A stretch of DNA of 64,000 bases, from NCBI GenBank assembly GCA_947683425.1, contig CANTUQ010000035.1, forward strand, positions 4,511,001-4,575,000, given 5' to 3'. Shown one piece after another: positions 12,246 through 22,595 of the stretch. The first letter of the stretch is position 1, and every line of letters starts with the position of its first letter. The DNA is from Excoecaria cochinchinensis (Eukaryota; Streptophyta; Magnoliopsida; Malpighiales; Euphorbiaceae). The notes under the pieces were generated by a model. The model had not been told where the DNA came from. It was given only the letters and a program-made list of their open reading frames with translations, and did not search any database. The translations under genes and the position numbers were made by a program.

Positions 12246-12590
12246 CATGCAAAATGATGGCAAAATGGTAGAAAAATGATGTCAAAATGATATCAAAATG
12301 GTGTAAAATGATGGTAAATTGTTACCAAAATGGTGTAAAAATGATGGCAAGATGTTACCAAAATGGTAGGCAAATGATGGCAAAATGGTAGAAAAAAATG
12401 ATGGCAAAATGATACCAAAATGGTGTAAAAATGACAGCAAAATGGTACCAAAATGTTACCAAAAATGGATAGCAAATGATAGGAAAATGCTACCAAAAAC
12501 GGATAGCAAATGATAGGAAAATGTTACCAAAAATGGATAGCAAATGATAGGAAATGATATCCAAAATGATAAGCAAATGGTAGCACAAAT
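12246..12590. repeat. Degenerate tandem array in E1 leader
   Basis: Irregular repeats of about 11-22 bp built from AAATGATGGCAAAATGGTA-like words, alternating GGTA/TGATA variants. The same array occurs at the same place in the leaders at 33312, 39186, 44100, 57355 and 61150. Confidence 0.85.
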
Positions 12591-12800
12591 GAATCCTTAT
12601 CCGAATTGGATAATAATAATAATCAAAGGTGGTTTAGGATTAAGTTTTCCTATTCCCAAAACAGATAGGATTAATTTTTTTTCCTATTACTTAAAGGATT
12701 CCTCTCTCTATTTAGAAAAGGATTAATTACTGCCCCTAATCCTCAAGCACTTAGGATTAAGTTTTCCCACCTATTAATGGATTTGGATTTTCCCTTTGGC

Positions 12801-12860
12801 TATAAATATACTCCCTTGGCCGAATCTACTCCCTACCCTTTTCTCCTCCTCTATTCTTTC
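12801..12860 (+). promoter_or_regulatory. Antisense promoter-like site in E1 leader
   Basis: TATAAATA at 12801-12808 on the plus strand, opposite to gag, followed by CTCCCTTGGCCGAATCTAC and a pyrimidine-rich CCCTACCCTTTTCTCCTCC patch, the layout of a plant core promoter. It is conserved in the leaders of int2, E4, X and D. Promoter activity is inferred, not shown. Confidence 0.4.
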
Positions 12861-13406
12861 TTTCACGTTTTCTTTTTTTTTTCTCTTCTTTTCTTTTCTT
12901 TCCTTTTTTTTCTTTTTTTTTCATTTTTTTAATGAAATAAATAACAACCACAATACAAACTACCAAACGCCTCAAGCCCAATGTGATTAGAATCCAAATT
13001 CGTTTTTCTAAAGCCCCTTTTTAAAACGCAAAAACTTCAAAGTGAAAAACATTGTAGGGCTCGAAATTCCCTTCTCGGAAACATATTATAATAGCAAATC
13101 GGACACCCGAGTCAAAAGTTATGGCTTTTCGAAAATTTCTATTTTTTTTTTTCAAAACAGCAAACTAATCTCTAATCTTCTCCTACAAGGATTCGGATTC
13201 AAGCTAAGGATGTTCAAGATTTCGGTTCAAGGCTATTTCACAAATTCAAAGTAAAGGTAAGAAAAGAAAAGGCTAATTTAAACACACAAAGAAACACAAT
13301 TAACTAAGAAACTTAATGCAACCTAATTCGGCATAAACAACTAGAATTCAAGAAAAAGAATACGCAAACCTAACACTAAGATAAATAGGAATTTACCTTA
13401 ACTTTG

Positions 13407-13418
13407 GCTCTGATACCA
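13407..13418 (-). promoter_or_regulatory. E1 primer-binding site (initiator tRNA-Met)
   Basis: TGGTATCAGAGC on the minus strand, two bases from the 5' LTR end at 13421. Confidence 0.92.
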
Positions 13419-13420
13419 AA

Positions 13421-14304
13421 TGATGCGGAACCCAATAGCTAACAACCTACAAACCCACACATACAAGATGGTTAGCAAAGAAACAAATAGATAAAAACCC
13501 TCCCTATTGAACCCCCAATCAACCTGTGATTGAAAACGCAAATAATTGGGAAAAACGAAGAAGATGAAAATGCCACAATCAAGATAATTGATAAGTAATC
13601 AAATTCTTCATGCAATACAAAAGATGAGCAAGCAAATTCTCACAAATCTCTCTATAGAATTTTGGCAAAGCCAAGAAAAAGAGGATAGCCTCCAATGTTT
13701 AATAATTCCAATCTCTCTCTACACAAATTCGTTTTTGAGGAGTATTTATACTCCTTTAAGCTAATAAAAACCCTAATTAATCAAATAGGCCTTAAAATAT
13801 GGGCCTTACACCAAGATAACTAAAACCCACACTAATTAACTTAAAATGCAGCCCAAAAACCCTAAAAGAACTAATTAAATGAGCCCAAGCAAATTAAAAC
13901 CCATCTCACTTAAATAAACCCAAAAGAATAAGTTAAGGCCTAATATATTACAAATAATCAAATAAAAATAATAAATAAAGCCCTAATTAAAAGCCCAAAC
14001 CAAAACAGCCCCTTAAGTCCATTAATAAGCACATGCAATGCACATGTAACGTGTCACATGATTTGCACATGCATATGACACACGCATAGCACATGACATG
14101 GCATATGTCTAGCACATTGATGGCACATGTCAAGGTCACATGACTTGCACATGCCTCTCTTCAAAGTCTCTTTTTGATTCGGCTTCTTCATAGCTACAGT
14201 AAACCTCCTTCAAGCCTTCTTGAACTTCCCCAAATTTGATCTCCATGAATCCACACTTGCAAAGTTTATAACCTTGCAATGTTGACCCCTCTGTGCACGC
14301 ATCA
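13421..14304 (-). repeat. E1 5' LTR (type A)
   Basis: 884 bp, same ends and internal landmarks as the 3' LTR. It is followed by the TSD copy CATGC at 14305-14309. Confidence 0.92.
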
Positions 14305-14309
14305 CATGC

Positions 14310-14833
14310 AATCAAATCAAAAGAGAAGATGAAGAAGAAGAGAAAACCAACAAACAACTTACCAATCAATGATTAGGAGATGATCAATTTCCACCAACAC
14401 CACTTGGATCCAAGCTAGGGCACACTCTTGAAGAGGAAAAGAGGAAGAAGAGGTAAAGAGAAGAGGAAGGAAATGTGAATGAGGCAGCAAAATGGCTGTC
14501 TCAATTTTCTCTCTCCTCTATTTATATCCACTTCCTAAAACCCTAGCCACATGTCACCCTAGGATTGGTGGATCTTGATCACTCACACCCTACACCCATG
14601 AAAGACACCACACACAATACTAACCTTCACTAATGCACAGCCTACGCCCTTATGAGCATGCACACACTAACAAGACCCATACACACACATCCTAATATCA
14701 TACATGCACACACACTCTAATAAAGCCAACAAAACATATATATAACCCAAAATACCCTTAACACATGCCAAAACACTCACACATGCACACATACACATGG
14801 CTCAAACTACTAGGGGGAGAACAGGGTGTGACA
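14310..14833 (-). repeat. Tekay 3' LTR, proximal (U3) part
   Basis: On the minus strand it starts TGTCACACCCTG at 14833. It carries a good TATA box (TATAAATA, 14519-14526) followed by GAGGAGAGAG and a CT-rich leader. It continues past the E1 insertion at 2065. Confidence 0.7.
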
Positions 14834-14848
14834 ACTCTCCCCTACTAA
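14834..14848 (-). promoter_or_regulatory. Tekay polypurine tract
   Basis: Reads TTAGTAGGGGAGAGT on the minus strand, directly before TGTCACAC of the LTR. It is preceded by GAATTTCGAGGACGAAATTC, a palindromic word commonly seen before this tract in plant gypsy elements. Confidence 0.75.
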
Positions 14849-15306
14849 TAAGAATTTCGTCCTCGAAATTCTCACCTGAACTAAATAACTGTGGGTACTG
14901 AATCCTCATCGTTGCCTCTGGTTCCCAAATGATGTTGCCAAAGAACCTTGACCAGAGGAACTTGCTTGCTTCTCAACTATCTCACTTCCCGAGCTATAAT
15001 GGCTTTCGGCTCCTCATCATATGAATAATCCGGCTGAATCCGAACGTCCTGAATTGACAACACATGCGACGGATCCGATCTATACCAAAGAAGTATGGAG
15101 ACATTGAAGACGTCATGCATCTTAGCCAACTCCATCGGTAAAGCCAACCTATAGGCTACCAGTCCAACTCTCTCCAAAACCTCAAAAGGCCCAATGAACC
15201 GAGGACTCAGTTTACCTTTCTTGCCAAACCTCAACACTTTCCTCCAAGGTGAAACCTTAAGGAAAACCTTGTCCCCGACCTCGAACCGAATATCCTTTCT
15301 CTTCAA
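14849..15306 (-). pseudogene. Tekay integrase C-terminus and chromodomain remnant
   Basis: Opens with the integrase C-terminal GPF/Y-type module (FEVGDKVFLKVSPW, RFIGPFEVLERVG, AYRLALP, VFNVSILLWYR). A chromodomain-like start follows (HVLSIQDVRIQPDYSYDEEP). After the stop at 14977 the expected chromodomain end is still recognisable in other frames (WEPEATMRIQYPQLF) down to the polypurine tract. This links the element to chromoviruses. Frameshifts prevent a complete protein. Confidence 0.75.
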
Positions 15307-15416
15307 ATTGGCATAGGATCTCTATCTATCCTTAGCCACTTTCAGATTCCGCTGCACAACTCTGATCTTCTCTTCGGTATCCCTAATCATTCTGGCCCAA
15401 CAAAAGATCGCTCAGT

Positions 15417-16247
15417 CTACTCTGTCCAGCAAACCGGAGTCCTATATGGTCGACCATACAAGGCCTCAAACGGTGACATCTCGATCCTCGACTGATAGTT
15501 GTTATTGTAGGCAAACTCCATAAGCCGCACATACTTGTCCCAACTACCAAAAAAATCCAAAGTACCAGCCCGAAGCATATCCTCCAAAATTTGGATAACC
15601 CGCTTGGACTGACCATCTGTCTGAGGATGAAACGCCGTGCTGAAATTCAATTTGAAACCCAAAGCTCTCTGCAATTCTTTCTAAAACTTCGATGTGAACC
15701 TTGGATCCCGATCTGACACTATCGAAAATGGCACACCATGTAGTCGTACCACCTCATCCACATAAACACTGGCCAACTTATCCATCGAGTAGTCCACTCT
15801 GACCGGCAGAAAAAGAGATGACTTGGTAAACCGATCCACGATAACCCAAACTAAATCATGTTTCCGCTGAGTCACTAGCAAACCCGACACAAAATCCATG
15901 GCTATAGCATCCCATTTTCTCTAGGGAACAGACAAAGGAGTGAGCAATCCCGAAGGGACTTGATGCTCAGCCTTTACCTGCTGACACGTCAAACACTTCG
16001 CCACGAATTCCACAATGTCTCTCTTCATTCCAGACCACCAGTAGAACTGCTTCATGTCCCAATACATCTTCTCACTACCAGGATGCATAGTAAAGATTGT
16101 AGTGTGTGCCTCACTCAAAAGCTTTTTTCTTAACTCATCACTCTCGGGCACACACAAACGATTCCTATACATAAGCACCCCATCCAAAACCGAAAACTCG
16201 GATTGCTTACCCGATTGGACCTCCTGCAAAACCCGCTGCAATCTCAA
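15417..16247 (-). pseudogene. Tekay integrase
   Basis: The zinc-binding HHCC part is seen in 16247-15921 (EAHTTIFTMHPGSEKMY, then CLTCQQ). The catalytic core has its first Asp in MDFVSGL (15899) and its second in SDRDPRF. The third acidic residue is replaced by lysine (TDGQSKRVIQ). Frame breaks lie at about 15910 and 15675. Integrase inserts the cDNA into the genome; this copy cannot be functional. Confidence 0.8.
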
Positions 16248-16274
16248 ATCATCCTTCTAAGCATCCACAATCGA

Positions 16275-16790
16275 CTATCTCAATGTCGGTTTCACTCTCA
16301 ATTGGGCAACCAACGCCCAATCTAAATCAAATCTCCACTTCAACCGTTGCAAAAACAAAGTCGAAACCGACTTCCTACTCAAAGCATCCTCAACCACATT
16401 GGCTTTGCCCGGATAATAATCAACAATGCAGTCATAGTCCTTAAACAACTCCAACCATCGGCGCTGTCTCATGTTCAACTCTTTTTGCGTGAGGAGATAC
16501 TTTAAACTCTTATGATCCGCAAAAATCCTACACTTCTCCCCATACAAATAATGCTGCCAAATCTTCAAAGCAAAGATCACAACTGCTAATTCCAAATCAT
16601 GCATCGGATAGTTCTTCTCATGAGGCTTCAACTGATGAGACGCATAAGCCACAACTTTACCCTCTTGCATCAACACACATCCGAGTCCTATACCCGAAGC
16701 ATCGCTGTACATTACAAACTCTTTACCCGAGATGGGTTGAGTCAATACAGGAGCTTCAACTAACAATCTCTTCAACTTCTCAAAGCACAA
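16275..16790 (-). pseudogene. Tekay RNase H
   Basis: 171-residue open frame with the Ty3/gypsy RNase H acidic residues in place: D in MYSDASG, E in MHDLELAVV, D in FADHKSLKYL and D near VVEDALSRK. The domain itself looks intact, but stops separate it from RT and integrase. Confidence 0.85.
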
Positions 16791-17086
16791 CTGGCACTTA
16801 TCCGACCACTCAAATCTGACTCATTTCCTCAACAATCTCATCATAGGAGCAGCGATAACTGAAAAACCCTTCATAAATCGACGGTAGTACCCTGCCAAAC
16901 CAAGGAAGCTTCTCACTTATGGAACATTCCTAGGCGCTTTCCAATTCACAATCGCCTCAATCTTAGCTGGATCCACTTGAATACCCTTAGCCGACACAAT
17001 GTATCCCAAGAAAGACACCTCTCGAAGCCAAAAGTCACACTTACTAAGCTTCGCAAACAAACGGTGCTCCCTCAAAACTTGCAACA
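16791..17086 (-). pseudogene. Tekay RT-RNase H connection, decayed
   Basis: Contains degraded sequence of the RT thumb and connection (minus-strand words for FLGHIV, ATKIEAI, NWKAPRNV, GYYRRF-like residues in broken frames). No continuous frame. Confidence 0.55.
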
Positions 17087-17662
17087 CTAACCGAAGATGC
17101 TCTTTATGCTTACTCTCATCTTTCGAGTAAACAAAATATCATCAATAAATACCACTACAAATCGATCGAGATATGGCCTAAACACTCGGTTCATCAAATC
17201 CATAAAAGCCATAGGTGCATTGGTCAAACGAAACGGCATCACAAGGAACTCATAATGGCCATACCGCGTCCGAAATGCAGTCTTAACCACATCCGAATCC
17301 TGAACTCGAAGCTAATAATAACCCGACCAAAGAATAATCTTTAAGAAAACACCCGCACCTCTGAGCTGATCGAACAAATCTTTGACTCTAGGCAAGGGAT
17401 ACTTATTCTTCAGTGTGACCTTATTAATTTGCCTATAGTTGATACACATCCTCAAGGTGTCATCCTTCTTCTTAACAAACAACACTGAAGCTCCCCATGG
17501 AGATATGCTGGGTCTAATAAACCCCTTATCCAATAACTCTTGTAGCTGAGTCTTAAGTTCCCTCAACTCTACAGAGCCATCCGATAAGGTGCTTTCAAAA
17601 TGGGAAAAGTACCCGGCATGATCTCTATGGATAACTCCACTTCTCTCTCCAGAGGCAATCAA
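17087..17662 (-). pseudogene. Tekay reverse transcriptase
   Basis: RT motifs in order: KGFIRPSISPWGASVLFVKK, MCINYRQINKVT, YPLPRVKDLFDQL, then YGHYEFLVMPFRLTNAPMAF and VVFIDDILF with the catalytic Asp pair. The first catalytic Asp (normally KIDL) is Ile here (KIIL), and a stop follows GYY at about 17312. RT activity is therefore lost. The conserved FGLTNAP word is altered to FRLTNAP. Confidence 0.85.
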
Positions 17663-17987
17663 GGCAATTCACTTGGAAATACATCACCAACCTCCTTAAC
17701 AACTGGGATATCCTCAATCTCAACCTGATCACGCTTAGAATCCAACACCAGTGCTAAAAATGCCTCACAGCCTTTCCTCATAAACCTCTTAGCTTGCATA
17801 GCGGAAATCACATTACTCAAGGAACTTGAACCCAAACCTTTCACCACAACAGAAGACTGATCTCTACTACGCAACACAACCACTTTCCTATGACAATCCA
17901 CTACCGCCCGATGCTTACTCAACTAATCCATACCCAAAATCAGATCAAACTCTCGAAAGGGCAACTCAATCAAATCCGCAGAAAACT
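17659..17987 (-). pseudogene. Tekay protease C-terminal part and PR-RT linker
   Basis: Minus-strand residues ADLI, FREFDLILGMD, then a stop where Trp is usual, then LSKHRAVVDCHRKVV, the standard end of a Tekay protease. The linker DVFPSELP leads to RT. It joins to 41125-41287 once E4 is removed. Confidence 0.8.
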
Positions 17988-17992
17988 AAACA

Positions 17993-18884
17993 TGATGCGG
18001 AGCCCAATAGCTAACAAGCTACAAACCCACACATACAAGATGGTTAGCAAAGAAACAAAGAGATAAAATCCCCCCTATTGAACCCCCAATCAACATGTGA
18101 TTGAAAACGCAAATAATCGGGAAAAACGAAGAAGATGAAAATGCCACAATCAAGATAATTGATAAGCAATCAAATTCTTCATGCAATAGAAAAGATGAGC
18201 AAGCAAATTCTCACAAATCTCTCTATAGAATTTTGGCAAAGCCAAGAAAAAGAGGATAGCCTCCAATGTTTAATAATTCCAATCTCTCTTTACAAATTCG
18301 TTTTTAAGGAGTATTTATACTCCTTTAAGCTAATAAAAACCCTAATTAATCAAACAAGCCTTTAAAAATGGACCTTACACCAAGATAACTAAAGCCCACA
18401 CTAATTAACTTAAAATACAGCCTAAAAAGCCTAAAAAAACTAATTAAATGAGCTCAAGCTAATTAAAGCCCAATTCACTTAAATAAGCCCAAAAGAATAA
18501 GGTAAGGCCTAACATATTACAAATAATCAAATAAAAATAATAAATAAAGCCCTAATTAAAAGCCCAAACCAAAACAGCCCCTTAAGTCCATTAATAAGCA
18601 CATGCAATGCACATGTAATGTGTCACATGATGTGCACATGCAATAGCACATGCATAGAACATGTCATGGCACATGTCTAGCACATGTCAAAGCACATGGT
18701 TGACACATGTCAAGGTCACATGACTTGCACATGCCTCTCTTCAAAGACTCTTTTTGATTCGGCTTCTTCATAGCTACAGTAAACCACCTTCAAGCCTTCT
18801 TGAACTTCCCCAAATTTGATCTCCATGAATCCAAACTTGCAAAGTTTATAATCATGCAATATTGACCCCCCTGTGCACGCATCA
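17993..18884 (-). repeat. E4 3' LTR (type A)
   Basis: 892 bp, TGATGCGGAGCCC to GTGCACGCATCA. CATGTG cluster at about 18600-18730 and a TATA box within GGAGTATTTATACTCC near 18308-18323. Confidence 0.9.
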
Positions 18885-18898
18885 TTCCCTCCCTCTTT
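18885..18898 (-). promoter_or_regulatory. E4 polypurine tract
   Basis: AAAGAGGGAGGGAA on the minus strand, next to the LTR. Confidence 0.88.
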
Positions 18899-19832
18899 AG
18901 AAAAGATTCGTCCTCAAATCTTCATCTTGTTCAAGTTGGGAATTGGCATTTGTAGAATAAATTCATCTTCATATAAGATCTTTTGAACAGGTGGAAATAA
19001 AATGAATGCTTCTTCAGTATCATGTTCCTGCAAGTTAATATAAACATTAGGAAAAACATGGTTATTCAATGCATCATTTTCGTTCTGATCATGGTTCTTT
19101 TCTTCCTCCATGTTCAATTCAGCCTCCTCAAGCACTACAGGATCAGTCATAACATATTGATCTCCAAACTCAATTACACTATCTTCTTCCTTTTTACTCT
19201 AACAGTCAACAACATCCTTACTTTTACTTATATCCTCCTCATTTACAACCTCATCTGCATATAAATCTAAAGCATCTCTTTTAGCTTCACAAACAATTTC
19301 TTTGACAATAACTTCCTCTTCTTTCCTTCTTTCCTCTTGTTTCATATATGTACTTAGTAGTCCAAAAAGTTGTTTAAACTGCAATTCCATATTTTTAAAA
19401 TCTTTATTTTTGCTCCAGTTTGGACAAATTTTGTTGTTGGAATTTGAGAATGACCTTGCTACACTCCTTTGTTTCTGTTGCCTCTCCACCTTAATGGCAA
19501 TGTTCACTAAGTCCTCCATTTTTCCATAATGTTGCAACTCAACTATATCCGCAATTTCTTTATTCAAACCTCCTAGAAACCAAGCCATTATTACCTCTTC
19601 CTCCTCTTCTATGTTAGCTTTGATCAATAGCATCTCCATTTCCTTGTGATAATCTTCTACTGATCTAGCTCCTTGCACTAGCCTATGCAACCTCTGATGT
19701 AACTCCCTAAAGTAGTGTGAAGGCACAAATCTTTTCCTCATGGCCTCTTTCATATCCTCCCAACTACTAATAGGATGTCTCCTCATCTTCCTTCTGCCCA
19801 TATTCAATTGATCCCACCAAAACAAAGTATAG
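18885..19832 (-). pseudogene. E4 gag-tail, C-terminal part
   Basis: Contains the gag core (WEDMKEAMRKRFVP, LHRLVQGARSVEDYHKE, FLGGLNKEIAD), the basic linker and the coiled-coil QEERRKEEEVIV. The acidic CEAKRDALDLYADE block and the conserved tail (EEAFILFPPVQKILYEDEF) follow. Stops interrupt it at 19199 (after VVDC) and just before the tail end at 18914 (KMKI, then a stop where Arg is usual). It is cut at 19832 by E5. Confidence 0.8.
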
Positions 19833-20656
19833 TGATGCGGAACCACAAGGCTAAAGAACCCGAAACCCCTTGAACATACAATATGGCATAGACAAGAACA
19901 ATAATAAACCCCCAATCTAAAGAACCCCCAAACAACTATGTGAATGGAAACGCTTATAATAGATTGATTTAAAAATACAAGAACAGAATTCGCCACAAAG
20001 TAAATACCTTGATAAGAATTAAAGTTCTTGATGCAAAAGAAGAAGACAAACAATCATCTCCAATGAAGAATTCGGCCAAGCCAAAAGAAATTTATCAAAT
20101 TAATCAAATCTACCTCCAATCTCATTTTTGTAGAATATTTATACTCTCTTAAGCTAATAAAAACCCTAATTAATCAAATAGGCCTTAAAACATGGGCCTT
20201 ACAAAAAGATAACTAAAGCCCACACGAATTAACTTAAAATTCAGCCCAAAAGGCCTAAAAAGAACTAATTAAATGAGTCTAAGCTAATTAAAGCCCATCT
20301 CACTTAAATAAGCCCAAAAGAATAAGTTAAGGACTAACATATTACAAATAATCAAATGAAAATAATAAATAAAAGCCTAAACTAAAAGCCCAAATAAATC
20401 AGCCCCTTAATCCACCAATTAGCACATGCATTGCACATGCTCTGGCTCACATGCATAGCACATGTCAAGGTCACATGACCTGCACATGTTAAGCAGTCAC
20501 ATAACTAGCACATGTCCATCTTCAATTTGGCTTCTTCATAAATTTGGCCCACGTACTTCCTTCAAGCCTTCTTTAACATCTCCAAATTTGATCTCCATGA
20601 ATATGAACTTCCATTGTTTATAATCTTGAAATGTTGACCCCCCTGTGCACGCATCA
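19833..20656 (-). repeat. E5 3' LTR (type B)
   Basis: 824 bp, TGATGCGGAACCACAAGGC to GTGCACGCATCA. U3 carries a shorter CATGTG/CACATG cluster (about 20420-20520) and a TATA-like TATTTATACTC at 20135-20145. Confidence 0.92.
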
Positions 20657-20670
20657 TTCCCTCCCTCTTT
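20657..20670 (-). promoter_or_regulatory. E5 polypurine tract
   Basis: AAAGAGGGAGGGAA on the minus strand, next to the LTR. Confidence 0.9.
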
Positions 20671-21372
20671 AGAAAAGATTCGTCCTCGAATCTTCATCTT
20701 GTTCAAGTTGGGAATGGAAACTTGTAGAATGAATTCATCTTCATATACGATCTTTTGAACAGGTGGAAATAAAATGAATGCTTCTTCAGCTGAGCACTCA
20801 TCATGTTACTGCAATTTAACAAAAACACTAGGAAAAACATGATTATTCAATACAACCATTTCATTCTGATCATGGTCCTTTCCTTTCTCCATGTTCAACT
20901 TAGCCTCCTTAAGCACTACAAGATCAATCATAACATGCTGATCTTCCATCTCAACTAAATAAACATCTTCTTTCTCACTCAAAACAACAACTACTTCACT
21001 TCCACTGATTTCTTCTTCACTCACATGCACATTGTCATACAAATCTATAACATCTTTTTCAGCTTCACACATAATCTCTTCCATTGCAACTTCAACTTTC
21101 TTTCTTTTCTCCTTTTTCAAACACTTATCTAGCTGTCTAAAGAGTTGTTTAAACCTCAATTCCATATCTTCAGAATCTTTATTTTTCCTATGACGGTCAA
21201 TTGATTTACTTCGATTTTTGATTTTAGTAGATTCATTTATTTTCTCCTCCATCCTATCCATCCTAGTATTTAACTTCTTGAACTCATTAATGAAGGCTTT
21301 GTACATCATTTTTATATCAGGCATCGCTTCCTCCTCCTCATGCATTGTTTCCTTTCCTTCCCTTCTTGACAT
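20657..21372 (-). pseudogene. E5 tail ORF, one nonsense mutation
   Basis: ATG at 21372 (MSRREGKETMHEEEEAMPDI). Order: gag-like N-terminus (MYKAFINEFKKLNTRMDRM), basic region (KNRSKSIDRHRKN), coiled-coil (LRFKQLFRQLDKCLKKEKRK), acidic block (CEAEKDVIDLYDN), DQHVMIDLVVLKEAKLNMEK, then NNHVFPSVFVKLQ. A stop at 20806-20808 replaces Glu before HDE. The frame then continues open through EEAFILFPPVQKIVYEDEF to the polypurine tract. Apart from this one change the gene looks whole. Product function unknown. Confidence 0.8.
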
Positions 21373-22581
21373 GATCTAAAGTCTGCAAAACAGATGTTAG
21401 ATAATAGCCTCACACACTCCCTCACGTGTTTACACTAAAAATATGACACTCCACTCGTGTTTCACTCAAAACAAGGCTTTTACCACTCTCAAGCCTTTTA
21501 CCACTCAAGCTTGTTATCTTCAGTTGCATTTCAGAACTCAAACTCAAGTCAAAATAGTTCACAAGCAGCAAATTATGGTAAAGAATGCAATGAAAATACT
21601 TAACAAAGAAGATAGGCACAAAGCTAGAAGCAAAAGACCAAAGTGAAGAACGTTGAAATGAGCATACAAGGTGAAGATATGTATGTTGTCCGAATTATGT
21701 AAATTTAACTAACAAGAATCAAATTGTTAATTATAGTGTAATCGGAAGCAAAAACACAAAGACACCAAAAATGGAAACTTAAGAATGAAAGAAATGACAA
21801 AACTAATGCAATAATACAGAAATTGAAATCTCCCTAATGGAAAATTCAATTTGAGACAATATGTATTATCACACTAAGACAAAATGGAAAGGAGACAACA
21901 AAATGTCCAGACTAAAACAAGATTAAGAAACCCAAATGGTTGTCCAAAATAAGATAAAGATTAAACCAATATGTCTTAATAAGATCAAATAAGGAAACCC
22001 AAATGTCTAAACTAAGACAAAATGACTTATCCACTATGTCTTAATTAGTTCAAGATATGGAAACCCAAATGTCTAGACTTAAGACAAAATGAAACTTATC
22101 TAATTTAATGTCCTAATTTAAATAATGTTCCAATCCTAATTTCTTTTCTTTTTTTTTTGAATTATCTCTAACTAATTAGATAATAACAATTCTATCCTAA
22201 AGAAATACAATCCTAATTGTTCACACCAACCAAAGTTAACCCAAATTAAAATACTTTTTATAAATTCGGATGAACAGTAAATTCGGATGAACAGTGCGAT
22301 GAACAGTACGTGTGAACAGTGCAATTAACAATATGTGGGAATAGTACCAGAACAGTACTACAAAATTCTTTTTTTATTTTTAGCTAGATAACAACTAGAA
22401 CAACTAATAACCTAGAAATCAAGGTCAAACATTAAGAAATAACACCTAAAACAAAGCTCCCTATAATTTAGGCCACTATGATGAACAAGGGTTCCTAAAT
22501 TTTAGGAATCAAATAAATTGAAAATTAATGAATAAAAATAGCAAACAAACATGGATAAATAAGAATTTAATCTAAATCCAA
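21373..22581 (-). other. E5 leader
   Basis: About 1.2 kb without coding sequence. It holds the CTCACGTGTTT block, a degenerate AATGTC/AAGACAAAATG repeat region (21840-22110), a T-run, and a cluster of GAACAGT words at 22270-22360. It is very similar to the leader at 29841-31077. Confidence 0.8.
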
Positions 22582-22593
22582 GCTCTGATACCA
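22582..22593 (-). promoter_or_regulatory. E5 primer-binding site
   Basis: TGGTATCAGAGC on the minus strand, two bases from the 5' LTR. Confidence 0.92.
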
Positions 22594-22595
22594 AA

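Larger units (their letters stand above)
11612..13406 (-). other. E1 leader between PBS and gag
   Basis: About 1.8 kb without coding sequence. From the gag side it contains the CTCGTGTTTCA motif block, an ATGATGGCAAAATGG-type tandem array (12246-12590), a promoter-like site facing the opposite way (12801), a TTTCTTTT tract, and a conserved GCAAATCGGACACCCGAG segment (13094-13130). Confidence 0.8.
2066..14304 (-). mobile_element. E1: gag-tail non-autonomous LTR-A element (carries nested E2 and E3)
   Basis: The 3' LTR is 2066-2983 and the 5' LTR 13421-14304. Both start TGATGCGGAAC and end GTGCACGCATCA. The flanking 5-bp duplication CATGC is at 2061-2065 and 14305-14309. A polypurine tract, a gag-tail gene, a long leader and a Met-tRNA PBS lie between. 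There is no protease, RT or integrase, so it needs help from another element. It resembles the class known as TR-GAG elements. E2 is inserted in its gag (TSD CATGT). E1 itself is inserted in the Tekay LTR. Confidence 0.9.

Noticed and set aside
12246..12590. Possible CRISPR-like repeat array
   Set aside because: Repeats are degenerate with no constant-length unique spacers, in a plant retrotransposon leader.
13405..13420. tRNA-like sequence at PBS sites
   Set aside because: Only the 12-base complement of the initiator tRNA-Met 3' end is present; no tRNA gene.
14334..14350. Possible 5' splice site near GGTAAGTTG on the minus strand in the Tekay LTR
   Set aside because: Single motif without an acceptor or a coding exon; cannot be supported.
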